Source of the DNA: Betaproteobacteria bacterium
GTDB lineage: Bacteria > Pseudomonadota > Gammaproteobacteria > Burkholderiales > CAIKXV01
NCBI GenBank assembly: GCA_947456915.1
Contig: CANGUQ010000317.1
Coordinates: forward strand, 1-5,083
Direction: 5' to 3'
Length of the DNA stretch: 5,083 nucleotides
Below, in pieces: positions 1 through 5,083 of this stretch. The notes beneath the pieces are model-generated. The model did not search any database. It had not been told where the DNA came from and saw only the letters and a list, made by a program, of their open reading frames with translations. Both the position numbers and the translations under genes were made by a program. Each line of letters begins with the position of its first letter. Positions within the stretch are counted from its first letter, which is position 1.

Positions 1-54
1 GGCCACGGAAGGTCGCAAGGGGACGTGGCGGGCCGCGGCGCGCGTGGTCAGACG

Positions 55-1002
55 CTAGTTCTCGGCGACCAGCACGCGGTTGCGGCCCTCGGCCTTCGCC
101 TGCAGCATCGCGCGATCAGCCCGGATCACCAGTGATGCGCTGTTGTCGTCGAGGCGCAGTTGCGCGAGTCCGGCGGAGAAGGCTACCGCGATCCGCCGGC
201 CTTCGTGGATCAGCGGCGTCTTCTGTACGACGAGTTGCAGCCGGTCGAGCATGAAGCGCGCGCCGTTGATGTCGGTGTCGGGCAGGATCAGCAGGAATTC
301 CTCGCCGCCGTAGCGCACGACGACGTCGCTCTCGCGCAGCACCGATCGGGTGATGTCGGCCATGTGTACCAGAACGCGATCGCCGGCGTGATGGCCGTAG
401 GTGTCGTTGACCGTCTTGAACTTGTCCAGATCGAGCATCGCCACCGAGAGTGCGGCGCCGCTGCGGCGGGCGCGGGCGACTTCGCGCCCCAGCATGTCGT
501 CCATGCCGCGGCGGTTCTGCATGCCGGTGAGCGGATCCTGCAGCATCCACTCGCGGCTCTGCTGCAGCTCGACCTTCAGCTGCTCGATCTCTTCGCGCGT
601 GCGTAGCAGTTCCACGTGAGAGGCCTGCACCGTCGACTGCATCGTCGAGGTGATTTCCAGCACGCCGCTGAGCAGCGTGCCCAGTTGCGGCTCGGTGATC
701 GCATCGGCGAGCGAGCTCACCGACTGCCTCAGCTGCTCGTTGTGCTGATCGATGTCGAGCGCGAGCGATCCGGTCGCCTCCGCCAGTTGCTCGGCGAAGC
801 GTCGTACTGCAGCCATCAGCTCGCGTGCCTCGCTCGCGCTGGTGGTGTGTGGCGGCGGCGCCACCGGCACCGGGACCGGCACCGCTTCCCGACCGCTCCC
901 CGCTTCGGCATAGAAGCGCTGGAAATTCTCCGGGGTGGGTGGCAGACCGAGGGCAGCGAGCCGGTGCAGGGCGGCGCGGGCGAGTTCGGTGGCGGTGGTC
1001 AT
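55..1002 (-). CDS. GGDEF diguanylate cyclase (soluble, with TPENF-type N-terminus)
   Basis: Makes the second messenger c-di-GMP from two GTP; no transmembrane segment or signal peptide is visible, so probably cytoplasmic. Numbered from the ATG at 1002 (315 aa). Residues 1-37 are a short helical module ending in the TPENFQRFY motif often seen at the N-terminus of beta-proteobacterial cyclases. A Pro/Val-rich linker follows (about 41-55), then helical segments with a likely coiled coil (about 128-153) for dimerisation. The GGDEF domain occupies about 155-312: DPLTG at 156-160, metal-binding DLDKF at 191-195, and catalytic GGEEF at 232-236. The product-inhibition I-site RESD (223-226) lies exactly five residues upstream of GGEEF, so both activity and feedback look intact. 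Start choice: MTTATELARAAL begins the conserved-looking part. In-frame alternatives are ATG at 1044 (329 aa) and TTG at 1071 (338 aa); none has a strong Shine-Dalgarno sequence. The gene ends in TAG. No sensor domain is recognised. Confidence 0.93.
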   Translation of the reverse strand: MTTATELARAALHRLAALGLPPTPENFQRFYAEAGSGREAVPVPVPVAPPPHTTSASEARELMAAVRRFAEQLAEATGSLALDIDQHNEQLRQSVSSLADAITEPQLGTLLSGVLEITSTMQSTVQASHVELLRTREEIEQLKVELQQSREWMLQDPLTGMQNRRGMDDMLGREVARARRSGAALSVAMLDLDKFKTVNDTYGHHAGDRVLVHMADITRSVLRESDVVVRYGGEEFLLILPDTDINGARFMLDRLQLVVQKTPLIHEGRRIAVAFSAGLAQLRLDDNSASLVIRADRAMLQAKAEGRNRVLVAEN

Positions 1003-1018
1003 CGGGCGATGGGGAGCG

Positions 1019-1034
1019 GCGGGAATAGTCCCGC
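1019..1034 (-). promoter_or_regulatory. Small hairpin just upstream of the cyclase start
   Basis: A perfect 6-bp inverted repeat (GCGGGA / TCCCGC) with a 4-nt loop lies 16 nt upstream of the ATG at 1002. If that ATG is the true start, the hairpin is in the 5' leader and could affect translation. If the ATG at 1044 or the TTG at 1071 is used, it is simply coding sequence. The pairing is visible; any role is inferred. Confidence 0.3.
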
Positions 1035-1112
1035 GAGCGAACATGACGTAGTTACGACTTGCGGGCGTCAACCTTTAACGGCCGGCGGCGCTTCGCCCGG
1101 GCGCATGAGTGT

Positions 1113-1280
1113 ACGGGTGCACGGGTGCACAGGCATCCGGGTGCCCGGGTGCCTGGATGCCTGGACGCCTGGATGCCCGGATGCCCGGATGCCTGGATAC
1201 CTGGATGCCTGGGTGCCTGGATGCCTGGACGCCTGGATGACTGGATGACTGGATGACTGGATGACTGGATGCCCGGATGC
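1113..1280 (+). repeat. Octamer tandem array (21 units, consensus CYGGATGC)
   Basis: Twenty-one consecutive 8-nt units run without phase slippage from 1113 to 1280. The left end is the most diverged (two ACGGGTGC units, ACAGGCAT, then two CCGGGTGC units). The middle is CTGGATGC / CCGGATGC with point variants such as CTGGACGC and CTGGATAC. A homogeneous block of four CTGGATGA units (1233-1264) suggests recent slippage expansion, and the array closes with CTGGATGC and CCGGATGC. Because 8 is not a multiple of 3, each frame reads an 8-residue peptide period, which explains spurious open frames on both strands. The array lies between the divergent cyclase and mpl genes, directly before the BrnA remnant. 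No function can be assigned. Copy number is likely to vary between strains. Confidence 0.95.
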
Positions 1281-1304
1281 CCGAAGCCTGCCAGTCCCGC
1301 GTAA

Positions 1305-1415
1305 CTCGAGCCGGTCCGGTCCAGCCGCGAGGTCATCGACCGCTTCCGCTCCGCGGGCGATGGCTGGCAGACGCGGATGGATCACGTTCTGCGCAAGTAC
1401 GTCCAGAAGCACTCT
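1305..1415 (+). pseudogene. brnA: C-terminal remnant of a BrnA-type antitoxin
   Basis: BrnA antitoxins neutralise the BrnT RNase toxin and repress the brnTA operon through a C-terminal ribbon-helix-helix-like DNA-binding region. Translating from 1305 (codons in register with 1317) gives a short segment containing SREVIDRFRSAGDGWQTR followed by MDHVLRKYVQKHS. This matches the usual BrnA ending: a strand, a helix with 'FR..G.GWQTR', then 'LR.Y...H'. The frame has a TAA at 1302-1304, no start codon, and no normal stop after the His-Ser; it stays open to a TGA at 1530-1532 through unrelated sequence. Just upstream, a different frame (1292-1306) reads QSRVT, which resembles residues that often precede this region in BrnA. 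A frameshift near the duplicated GGTCC (1313-1322) is therefore possible. The rest of brnA and any brnT are absent; the octamer array sits where the N-terminus should be. Family assignment is from memory of the motif. An alternative is a real, very short peptide with a non-standard start, which seems unlikely. Confidence 0.72.
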
Positions 1416-1434
1416 TGCCCGACGTGCAACGGCA

Positions 1435-1546
1435 GCCGAACCCCGCGTTCGAGCGGACCTGCGCCAGCGGCGCCCCGCGATTCGGCGCTCCGATATGCTT
1501 GTCGCGGCGCGCCGCTGGCGGCGTTCGCTTGACGGCGCGATGAGGA
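1435..1546 (+). repeat. attC-like (integron cassette) or palindromic repeat element, decayed
   Basis: A long imperfect palindrome. The core stem pairs 1462-1473 with 1509-1520 (12 bp perfect), then a C-C mismatch, then 1475-1480 with 1502-1507 (6 bp), around a 21-nt loop. Outside the core, the left half carries GCCGAAC (1435-1441), a 6-nt spacer and TTCGAGC (1448-1454). The right half carries GCTTGA (1527-1532). This order and spacing resemble the R''-L'' and L' boxes of integron attC sites such as that of aadA (GTCTAAC, 6 nt, TTCAAGC ... GCTTAA). The expected right-hand GTTRRRY box is not recognisable at about 1539-1546, so the site would not be a normal recombination site. It follows the BrnA remnant in the orientation expected for a gene-attC cassette. 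Alternatively it is a dispersed REP-like palindrome. The stem is seen directly; the attC identity is inference. Confidence 0.5.
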
Positions 1547-1578
1547 TCGGATCGGGGCTGGCGCGAGGGGCGCGCAGC

Positions 1579-1612
1579 CGACGGTCCGCACCGTCGCCGC
1601 TTCGACTACACT
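1579..1612 (+). promoter_or_regulatory. Putative mpl promoter region with inverted repeat
   Basis: A -10-like hexamer TACACT (1607-1612) sits 9 nt before the mpl ATG, which would give a very short or leaderless transcript. No good -35 hexamer is present at 16-18 nt spacing. Where it should be lies a perfect 7-bp inverted repeat, CGACGGT-CCGC-ACCGTCG (1579-1596). This could be an operator or a transcribed hairpin. No T-run follows, so it is not a typical terminator. Regulatory role is inferred from position only. Confidence 0.35.
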
Positions 1613-1621
1613 GCGCACCCC

Positions 1622-2986
1622 ATGTACATCCACGTTCTGGGCATCTGCGGAACCTTCATGGGCGGGGTCGCCGTGCTCGCCCGCCAGGCCGGTCACCGCG
1701 TCACCGGTTGCGACGCCAACGTCTACCCGCCGATGAGCACCCAGCTCGCGGCTCAGGGCATCGAACTCATCGAGGGTTTCGACCCCTCCCAGGTGCGGCT
1801 CAAGCCCGACGTGTTCGTGATCGGCAACGTGGTGAGCCGCGGCAATCCGCTGATGGAGGAGATCCTCAACCGCGGCCTGCCGTACGTGTCCGGCCCGCAG
1901 TGGCTGGCCGAGCAGGTGCTGCGCGGAAAGTGGGTGCAGGCGATCGCCGGCACCCACGGCAAGACCACGACCACCGCGATGCTCGCGTTCGTGCTGGAGC
2001 AGGCGGGGCTCAATCCGGGCTTCCTGATCGGCGGGGTGGCGCAGGACTTTCCGGTCTCGGCACGGCTTGCCAACTCTCAGTTTTTCGTGATCGAAGCCGA
2101 TGAGTACGACACTGCGTTCTTCGACAAGCGTTCGAAGTTCGTCCACTACCGGCCGCGGACCGTCGTGCTGAACAACCTCGAGTTCGACCACGGCGACATC
2201 TTTCCCGATCTCGCCGCGATCGAACAGCAGTTCCACCATCTCGTGCGCATCGTGCCCGGAGCAGGCCGCATCGTCTGGAACGCCCGCTCGCCGGCGCTCG
2301 AGCGCGTACTGGGCCGCGGCTGCTGGACGCCGGTCGAGGCCTTCAACGCCGCGCAGGGGTGGCAGGCGTCGGCGCCGGCCGCCGACGGCTCGGTCGAGAT
2401 CGCGTTCAACGGCGAGCGCTGCGGGCAGCTCGCGTGGGGGCTGGCCGGTGAGCACAACGTGCACAACGCGCTGGCGGCGATCGCCGCGGCGCGCCACGCG
2501 GGCGTGTCGCCCGGGGCGAGTCTGGCGGCGCTGGCGAGGTTCCAGGGCGTCAAGCGCCGGCTGGAGATCCGTGGGGTGGTCGACGGTGTCACCGTGTACG
2601 ACGACTTCGCCCATCACCCGACGGCGATCGAGGCGACGATCGGTGCGCTGCGCGCGCGCATCGGCGCGGCACGGCTGATTGCGGTGCTCGAGCCGCGCTC
2701 GAACACGATGCGCATGGGGCTGCTCAAGGACGCGCTGCCGGCGGCGCTCGCGGCAGCCGATCACGTCTACTGCTACAGCGCGAATCTGGGCTGGGATACC
2801 GGTGCCGTGCTCGGTGCGCTGGGCGACAGGCTCACCACCGGCGACGAACTGCCGGAACTGATCGATGCGATAGCGCGCGGGAGCCGGTCTGGCGATCACG
2901 TGCTGATCATGAGCAACGGCGGCTTCGGGGGCATCCACGACCGGCTGCTCGCGCGTCTGCGCGAGCGAGCGGCGCTGAACGGGTGA
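1622..2986 (+). CDS. mpl: UDP-N-acetylmuramate:L-Ala-gamma-D-Glu-meso-DAP ligase (Mpl)
   Basis: Cytoplasmic murein-recycling enzyme of the Mur ligase family. It uses ATP to attach the recovered tripeptide L-Ala-gamma-D-Glu-meso-diaminopimelate directly to UDP-MurNAc, bypassing MurC, MurD and MurE. The 454-aa length is close to the roughly 457 aa of E. coli Mpl. The N-terminal Rossmann-like domain opens with GICGTFMGG (8-16), characteristic of Mpl/MurC. The central ATPase domain has the P-loop GTHGKTTT (110-117), EADEYD (158-163) and the NNLEFDHGD segment (184-192). The C-terminal ligase domain carries DDFAHHPTAI (327-336) and EPRSNTM (357-363). The run EADEYDTAFFDKRSKF (158-173) and the HHPT motif distinguish Mpl from MurC. 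The start at 1622 gives the standard MxIHxLGICG opening; no clear Shine-Dalgarno is visible and a -10-like box lies 9 nt upstream. The stop TGA overlaps a GTG (GTGA at 2983-2986). No defects are seen. Confidence 0.98.
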   Translation: MYIHVLGICGTFMGGVAVLARQAGHRVTGCDANVYPPMSTQLAAQGIELIEGFDPSQVRLKPDVFVIGNVVSRGNPLMEEILNRGLPYVSGPQWLAEQVLRGKWVQAIAGTHGKTTTTAMLAFVLEQAGLNPGFLIGGVAQDFPVSARLANSQFFVIEADEYDTAFFDKRSKFVHYRPRTVVLNNLEFDHGDIFPDLAAIEQQFHHLVRIVPGAGRIVWNARSPALERVLGRGCWTPVEAFNAAQGWQASAPAADGSVEIAFNGERCGQLAWGLAGEHNVHNALAAIAAARHAGVSPGASLAALARFQGVKRRLEIRGVVDGVTVYDDFAHHPTAIEATIGALRARIGAARLIAVLEPRSNTMRMGLLKDALPAALAAADHVYCYSANLGWDTGAVLGALGDRLTTGDELPELIDAIARGSRSGDHVLIMSNGGFGGIHDRLLARLRERAALNG

Positions 2987-3030
2987 ACGACGATGACCAG
3001 AGCTGCGGGCGGCGCGGTGGCTGCGCCGGC

Positions 3031-3449
3031 ATTCACGGCGATGCCGCTCGGGCCTGCGCAGCGGCGCGGGAGGGTCGGCGGTTGATGGCAATGCGCTCGG
3101 CGACGATGGCGAGGGCGGCGGAGGGCGTGGCGGCATTCACGGCGATGTCGCTCAGGCCTGCGCATCGGCAGGGGAGGGTCGGCGGTTGATGGAAATGCGC
3201 TCGGCGACGATGGCGAGGGCGGCGGAGGGCGTGGCGGCATTCACGGCGATGCCGCTCGGGCCTGCGCAGCGGCGCGGGAGGGTCGGCGGTTGATGGAAAT
3301 GCGCTCGGCGACGATGGCGAGGGCGGCGGAGGGCGTGGCGGCATTCACGGCGATGTCGCTCGGGCCTGCGCATCGGCAGGGGAGGGTCGGCGGTTGATGG
3401 CAATGCGCTCGGCGACGATGGCGAGGGCGGCGGAGGGCGCGGAGGGCGT
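3031..3449 (+). repeat. Four 104-bp direct tandem repeats, A-B-A-B order
   Basis: Units begin at 3031, 3135, 3239 and 3343 (each at ATTCACGGCGATG) with an exact 104-nt period; the fourth diverges after about 3439. Units 1 and 3 (type A) share GATGCCGCT and GCAGCGGCGCGGG. Units 2 and 4 (type B) share GATGTCGCT and GCATCGGCAGGGG. A separate site, GATGGCAATG in units 1 and 4 versus GATGGAAATG in 2 and 3, does not follow the A/B split. Unit 2 also has a private A at 3153. Unit 4 ends with a 9-bp duplication (GCGGAGGGC at 3430-3438 and 3439-3447). The period is not a multiple of three, so no single protein repeat is encoded. Together with 2987-3030 and 3450-3496 this fills the whole gap between mpl and the AAA+ gene. 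I recognise no function, promoter or RNA family in it. Confidence 0.97.
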
Positions 3450-3484
3450 GGTGGTGCGCTGCGCCCGGCGCCGCGGACGCGCAC

Positions 3485-3490
3485 GAGGGG
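3485..3490 (+). promoter_or_regulatory. Ribosome binding site of the AAA+ gene
   Basis: The purine-rich hexamer GAGGGG lies 6 nt before the ATG at 3497. It supports that ATG as the start and shows that translation can begin independently of mpl 510 bp upstream. Confidence 0.6.
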
Positions 3491-3496
3491 CGCGCA

Positions 3497-4975
3497 ATGG
3501 ATGAGTCGAAGGAACTGTCCGTACTGCTGGAATCGCGTGTTCCGCTGATCACCATCGAGACCACCGAGGAGGCACGACTGCTCGGCGTGGTGGAGAAGAG
3601 CGCCAACCTGCTCGGGCAGGCACTGTTCACGTGGTCGGTGGTGGAAGGGCTGCAGCGCGCCCACCGCACCGATCGCATCACCGGGACGCAGAATCTGGTC
3701 GACGCACTTCGTCACATCGACCGCACGCCGCAGAATGGCGTCTACGTGCTGTGCGACGCACACCCGTATCTGGAGGATCCGGGCAATATCCGGCTGATCC
3801 GGGAGATCGCGCAGGAGTACGCGCGCTGCGCGCGCACGCTGGTGTTCCTGAGCCCGCGCATCGAACTGCCGCCGGACCTGCATCATCTGGCGGTGCGCTT
3901 CGAGTTCGCGCTGCCCGATGCGACGCGCGTGCGCGCGATCGTGCGCGAGGAGGCGCAGCTGTGGGAGTCGCGCAACCGGGCGAAGCCGAAGGGCGATCCG
4001 GCGGCGATCGCGCTGATCACCCAGCATCTGACGAACATGCCCGTCGACGAAGTGCGCCGGTTCGTGCGCCAGGCGCTGTCCGAAGACGGCGCGCTCACGA
4101 TGGCCGATGTCGATCGCCTCGTGCGCTTCAAGCAGGGCAGCGTGTCGGCAGCCGGCGTTCTCGATGTCGAGCTGAACACCGGCAGCTTTGCGGAGGTCGG
4201 CGGGCTGGCGACGCTCAAGCGCTGGCTGAGCCTGCGACGCGCGGTATTCGCCGGCGAGGCCGGCAGCGAGAAGCTCCCGCCGCCACGGGGCATCCTGCTG
4301 CTCGGCGTGCAGGGCAGCGGCAAGAGCATGGCCGCCAAGGCGGTCGCCGGGTCGTGGCGGCTGCCGCTGCTGCGGCTGGATTTCGCCTCGCTGTACAACA
4401 AGTTCACCGGCGAGACCGAACGCAACCTGCGCGAGGCGCTCAAGGGTGCGGCGCGGATGGCGCCGTGCGTGCTGTGGATCGACGAGATCGAGAAGGGACT
4501 CGCCTCGGACGAGTCCGGCGGCGATGGCGGCGTGTCCAAGCGCATTCTGGGCACCTTGCTCACGTGGATGAGCGAGCGCAAGGACGCGGTGTTCCTGGTG
4601 GCGACTGCGAACGATATCGCGCGCCTGCCGCCGGAACTGCTGCGCAAGGGGCGGTTCGACGAGATCTTCTTCGTCGATCTGCCAGACGCGGGCACGCGCG
4701 CGGACATCCTCCAGATCCATCTCAGGCGCCGCAAGCTCGACCCCGCCGCCTTCGATGTGGCTGCACTGGCGCAGGCCGCCGACGGCTTCTCCGGCGCCGA
4801 GCTCGAGCAGACGCTGCTCGCCGCGATGTACGAAGCGCACGCGCTGAAGGTGCCGCTCGCCACCGCTCATCTCGCTGCCGAGATCGCCAGGACCCGGCCG
4901 CTGTCGGTAGTGATGGCGGAGAAGGTCGCGGCCCTGCGCACGTGGGCCGCCGAGCGCTGCGTCCCCGCCGACTGA
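3497..4975 (+). CDS. Ycf46-like AAA+ ATPase
   Basis: A 492-aa cytoplasmic AAA+ ATPase resembling the chloroplast/cyanobacterial Ycf46 family (COG0464 group). The N-terminal half (about 1-215) looks like a degenerate ATPase-like module. It has a beta strand VPLITIET (16-23), a hydrophobic strand with acidic end GVYVLCDAHPYL (81-92), and TLVFLSPRIELPPDL (114-128), but no P-loop. The C-terminal half is a complete AAA+ domain: Walker A GVQGSGKS (270-277), pore-loop-like YNKFTGE (300-306), Walker B VLWIDE (325-330), sensor-1 VATAND (368-373) with Asn372, and the arginine-finger region LLRKGRFDE (381-389). A lid follows with FSGAELEQ (431-438), typical of classical AAA proteins. This predicts an ATP-hydrolysing hexamer that remodels some protein. 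The substrate is unknown and the neighbours do not point to one. No protease, Zn or membrane domain is present. The stop TGA lies within the downstream 30-nt repeat. Confidence 0.93.
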   Translation: MDESKELSVLLESRVPLITIETTEEARLLGVVEKSANLLGQALFTWSVVEGLQRAHRTDRITGTQNLVDALRHIDRTPQNGVYVLCDAHPYLEDPGNIRLIREIAQEYARCARTLVFLSPRIELPPDLHHLAVRFEFALPDATRVRAIVREEAQLWESRNRAKPKGDPAAIALITQHLTNMPVDEVRRFVRQALSEDGALTMADVDRLVRFKQGSVSAAGVLDVELNTGSFAEVGGLATLKRWLSLRRAVFAGEAGSEKLPPPRGILLLGVQGSGKSMAAKAVAGSWRLPLLRLDFASLYNKFTGETERNLREALKGAARMAPCVLWIDEIEKGLASDESGGDGGVSKRILGTLLTWMSERKDAVFLVATANDIARLPPELLRKGRFDEIFFVDLPDAGTRADILQIHLRRRKLDPAAFDVAALAQAADGFSGAELEQTLLAAMYEAHALKVPLATAHLAAEIARTRPLSVVMAEKVAALRTWAAERCVPAD

Positions 4976-4998
4976 AAAAGGGGCCAGGCCCCTTTTTT
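4975..4998 (+). terminator. Rho-independent, bidirectional-type terminator
   Basis: An A-tract and GGGG (4975-4983), loop CCAGG, and CCCC followed by six T (4989-4998) form a strong GC-rich stem with a T-run on the plus strand and a matching T-run on the minus strand. It begins at the last base of the AAA+ stop codon, so it should end that transcript immediately. The symmetrical A/T flanks predict activity in both directions. Confidence 0.85.
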
Positions 4999-5037
4999 CG
5001 GGTCGGCGATGACTGCAAGAGGTAAAAAAGGAGTCTG

Positions 5038-5061
5038 AAAAAGGGGCCAGGCCCCTTTTTT
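5038..5061 (+). terminator. Second identical terminator-like hairpin
   Basis: The same hairpin as at 4975-4998 recurs 63 bp downstream: A5-GGGG, loop CCAGG, CCCC-T6. It may act as a back-up terminator for the AAA+ gene or terminate a convergent gene beyond the window. No gene lies between the two copies. Confidence 0.8.
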
Positions 5062-5083
5062 CGGTCCGCGCAAGAGGGGGCCC

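Larger units (their letters stand above)
4972..5064 (+). repeat. Pair of identical 30-nt palindromic repeats, 63 bp apart
   Basis: Positions 4972-5001 and 5035-5064 are identical over 30 nt, starting CTGAAAAAGG and ending TTTTTTCGG, so identity covers more than the hairpin. Downstream of each copy a similar string recurs (GCAAGAGG at 5015-5022 and 5070-5077), suggesting a 60-odd bp unit that was duplicated, or a dispersed repeat family with flanks. The first copy supplies the TGA stop of the AAA+ gene. Between the copies there is an AAAGGAG string (5027-5033) but no start codon at a usable distance. Confidence 0.85.

Noticed and set aside
1..54. Sequence downstream of the cyclase stop searched for a gene or terminator
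   Set aside because: Only GC-rich sequence with no convincing hairpin plus T-run and no coding signal.
1113..1280. Possible CRISPR array
   Set aside because: Units are 8 nt, contiguous and without spacers; no cas genes in the window.
1059..1412. Open frames on both strands through the octamer array giving periodic PGCLDAWM / HPGIQAS-like peptides
   Set aside because: Periodicity comes from the 8-nt repeat in all frames; no start context or conserved domain.
1305..1532. Full frame after the TAA considered as an intact small gene
   Set aside because: No start codon at a plausible place, and sequence past 1415 runs through the palindromic element with no BrnA-like or other recognisable content.
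1261..2103. 280-codon plus-strand frame from the array into mpl
   Set aside because: Out of frame with mpl and Arg-rich; only stop-free by composition.
1382..3136. Long open frame on the minus strand opposite mpl (584 codons)
   Set aside because: Arg/Pro/His-rich composition typical of antisense frames in GC-rich DNA; it lies fully opposite a clear mpl gene and runs into the repeats.
2983..3189. 68-codon GTG-started frame overlapping the mpl stop (GTGA)
   Set aside because: The overlap looks like translational coupling, but the frame runs straight into the 104-bp repeats, has no family resemblance and is best explained by absence of stops in GC-rich repeats.
3031..3449. 104-bp repeats considered as CRISPR or as protein-coding repeats
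   Set aside because: No unique spacers between short repeats, and the 104-nt period shifts frame at each unit.
3152..4870. Long open frame on the minus strand opposite the AAA+ gene (572 codons)
   Set aside because: Shadow of the AAA+ coding strand with low-complexity Arg-rich ends from the 104-bp repeats; no recognisable domain.
3631..5025. Overlapping plus-strand open frame of 464 codons inside the AAA+ gene
   Set aside because: Alternate frame of a gene with complete AAA+ motifs; Arg/Ala-rich with no domain.

Overview
The window reads as a high-GC proteobacterial chromosome segment. The combination of an Mpl murein-recycling ligase, a Ycf46-type AAA+ ATPase and a GGDEF protein with a 'TPENF'-type N-terminus fits a beta-proteobacterium (Rhodocyclales/Burkholderiales-like) best. 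A gamma-proteobacterium is also possible; this is inference from remembered family resemblance.

Layout. Positions 55-1002 (minus strand) hold a complete diguanylate cyclase with an intact GGEEF active site and an RxxD inhibitory site. Positions 1003-1621 lack an intact gene but are not empty. They hold a small hairpin just upstream of the cyclase start, then a 21-unit uninterrupted octamer array (1113-1280). Next come the C-terminal remnant of a BrnA-type antitoxin (1305-1415), a decayed integron attC-like or palindromic element (1435-1546), and an inverted repeat with a -10-like hexamer in front of mpl. Positions 1622-2986 (plus) encode Mpl. Positions 2987-3496 contain four 104-bp direct repeats arranged A-B-A-B. 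Positions 3497-4975 (plus) encode a Ycf46-like AAA+ ATPase. Positions 4972-5064 hold two identical 30-nt palindromic terminator-like elements; the first supplies the stop codon of the AAA+ gene.

How the genes relate. The three intact genes do not form an obvious pathway: c-di-GMP synthesis, peptidoglycan recycling and an AAA+ ATPase of unknown role. mpl and the AAA+ gene are co-directional but separated by 510 bp of repeats, and the AAA+ gene has its own ribosome binding site. The cyclase is divergent from mpl.

The notable content is in the gaps. Every intergenic stretch carries repeat or palindromic DNA, and one contains what looks like the fossil of a toxin-antitoxin gene cassette. I see no convincing new multi-gene system. 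The best candidates for follow-up are the BrnA/attC-like fossil and the A-B-A-B 104-bp repeats.
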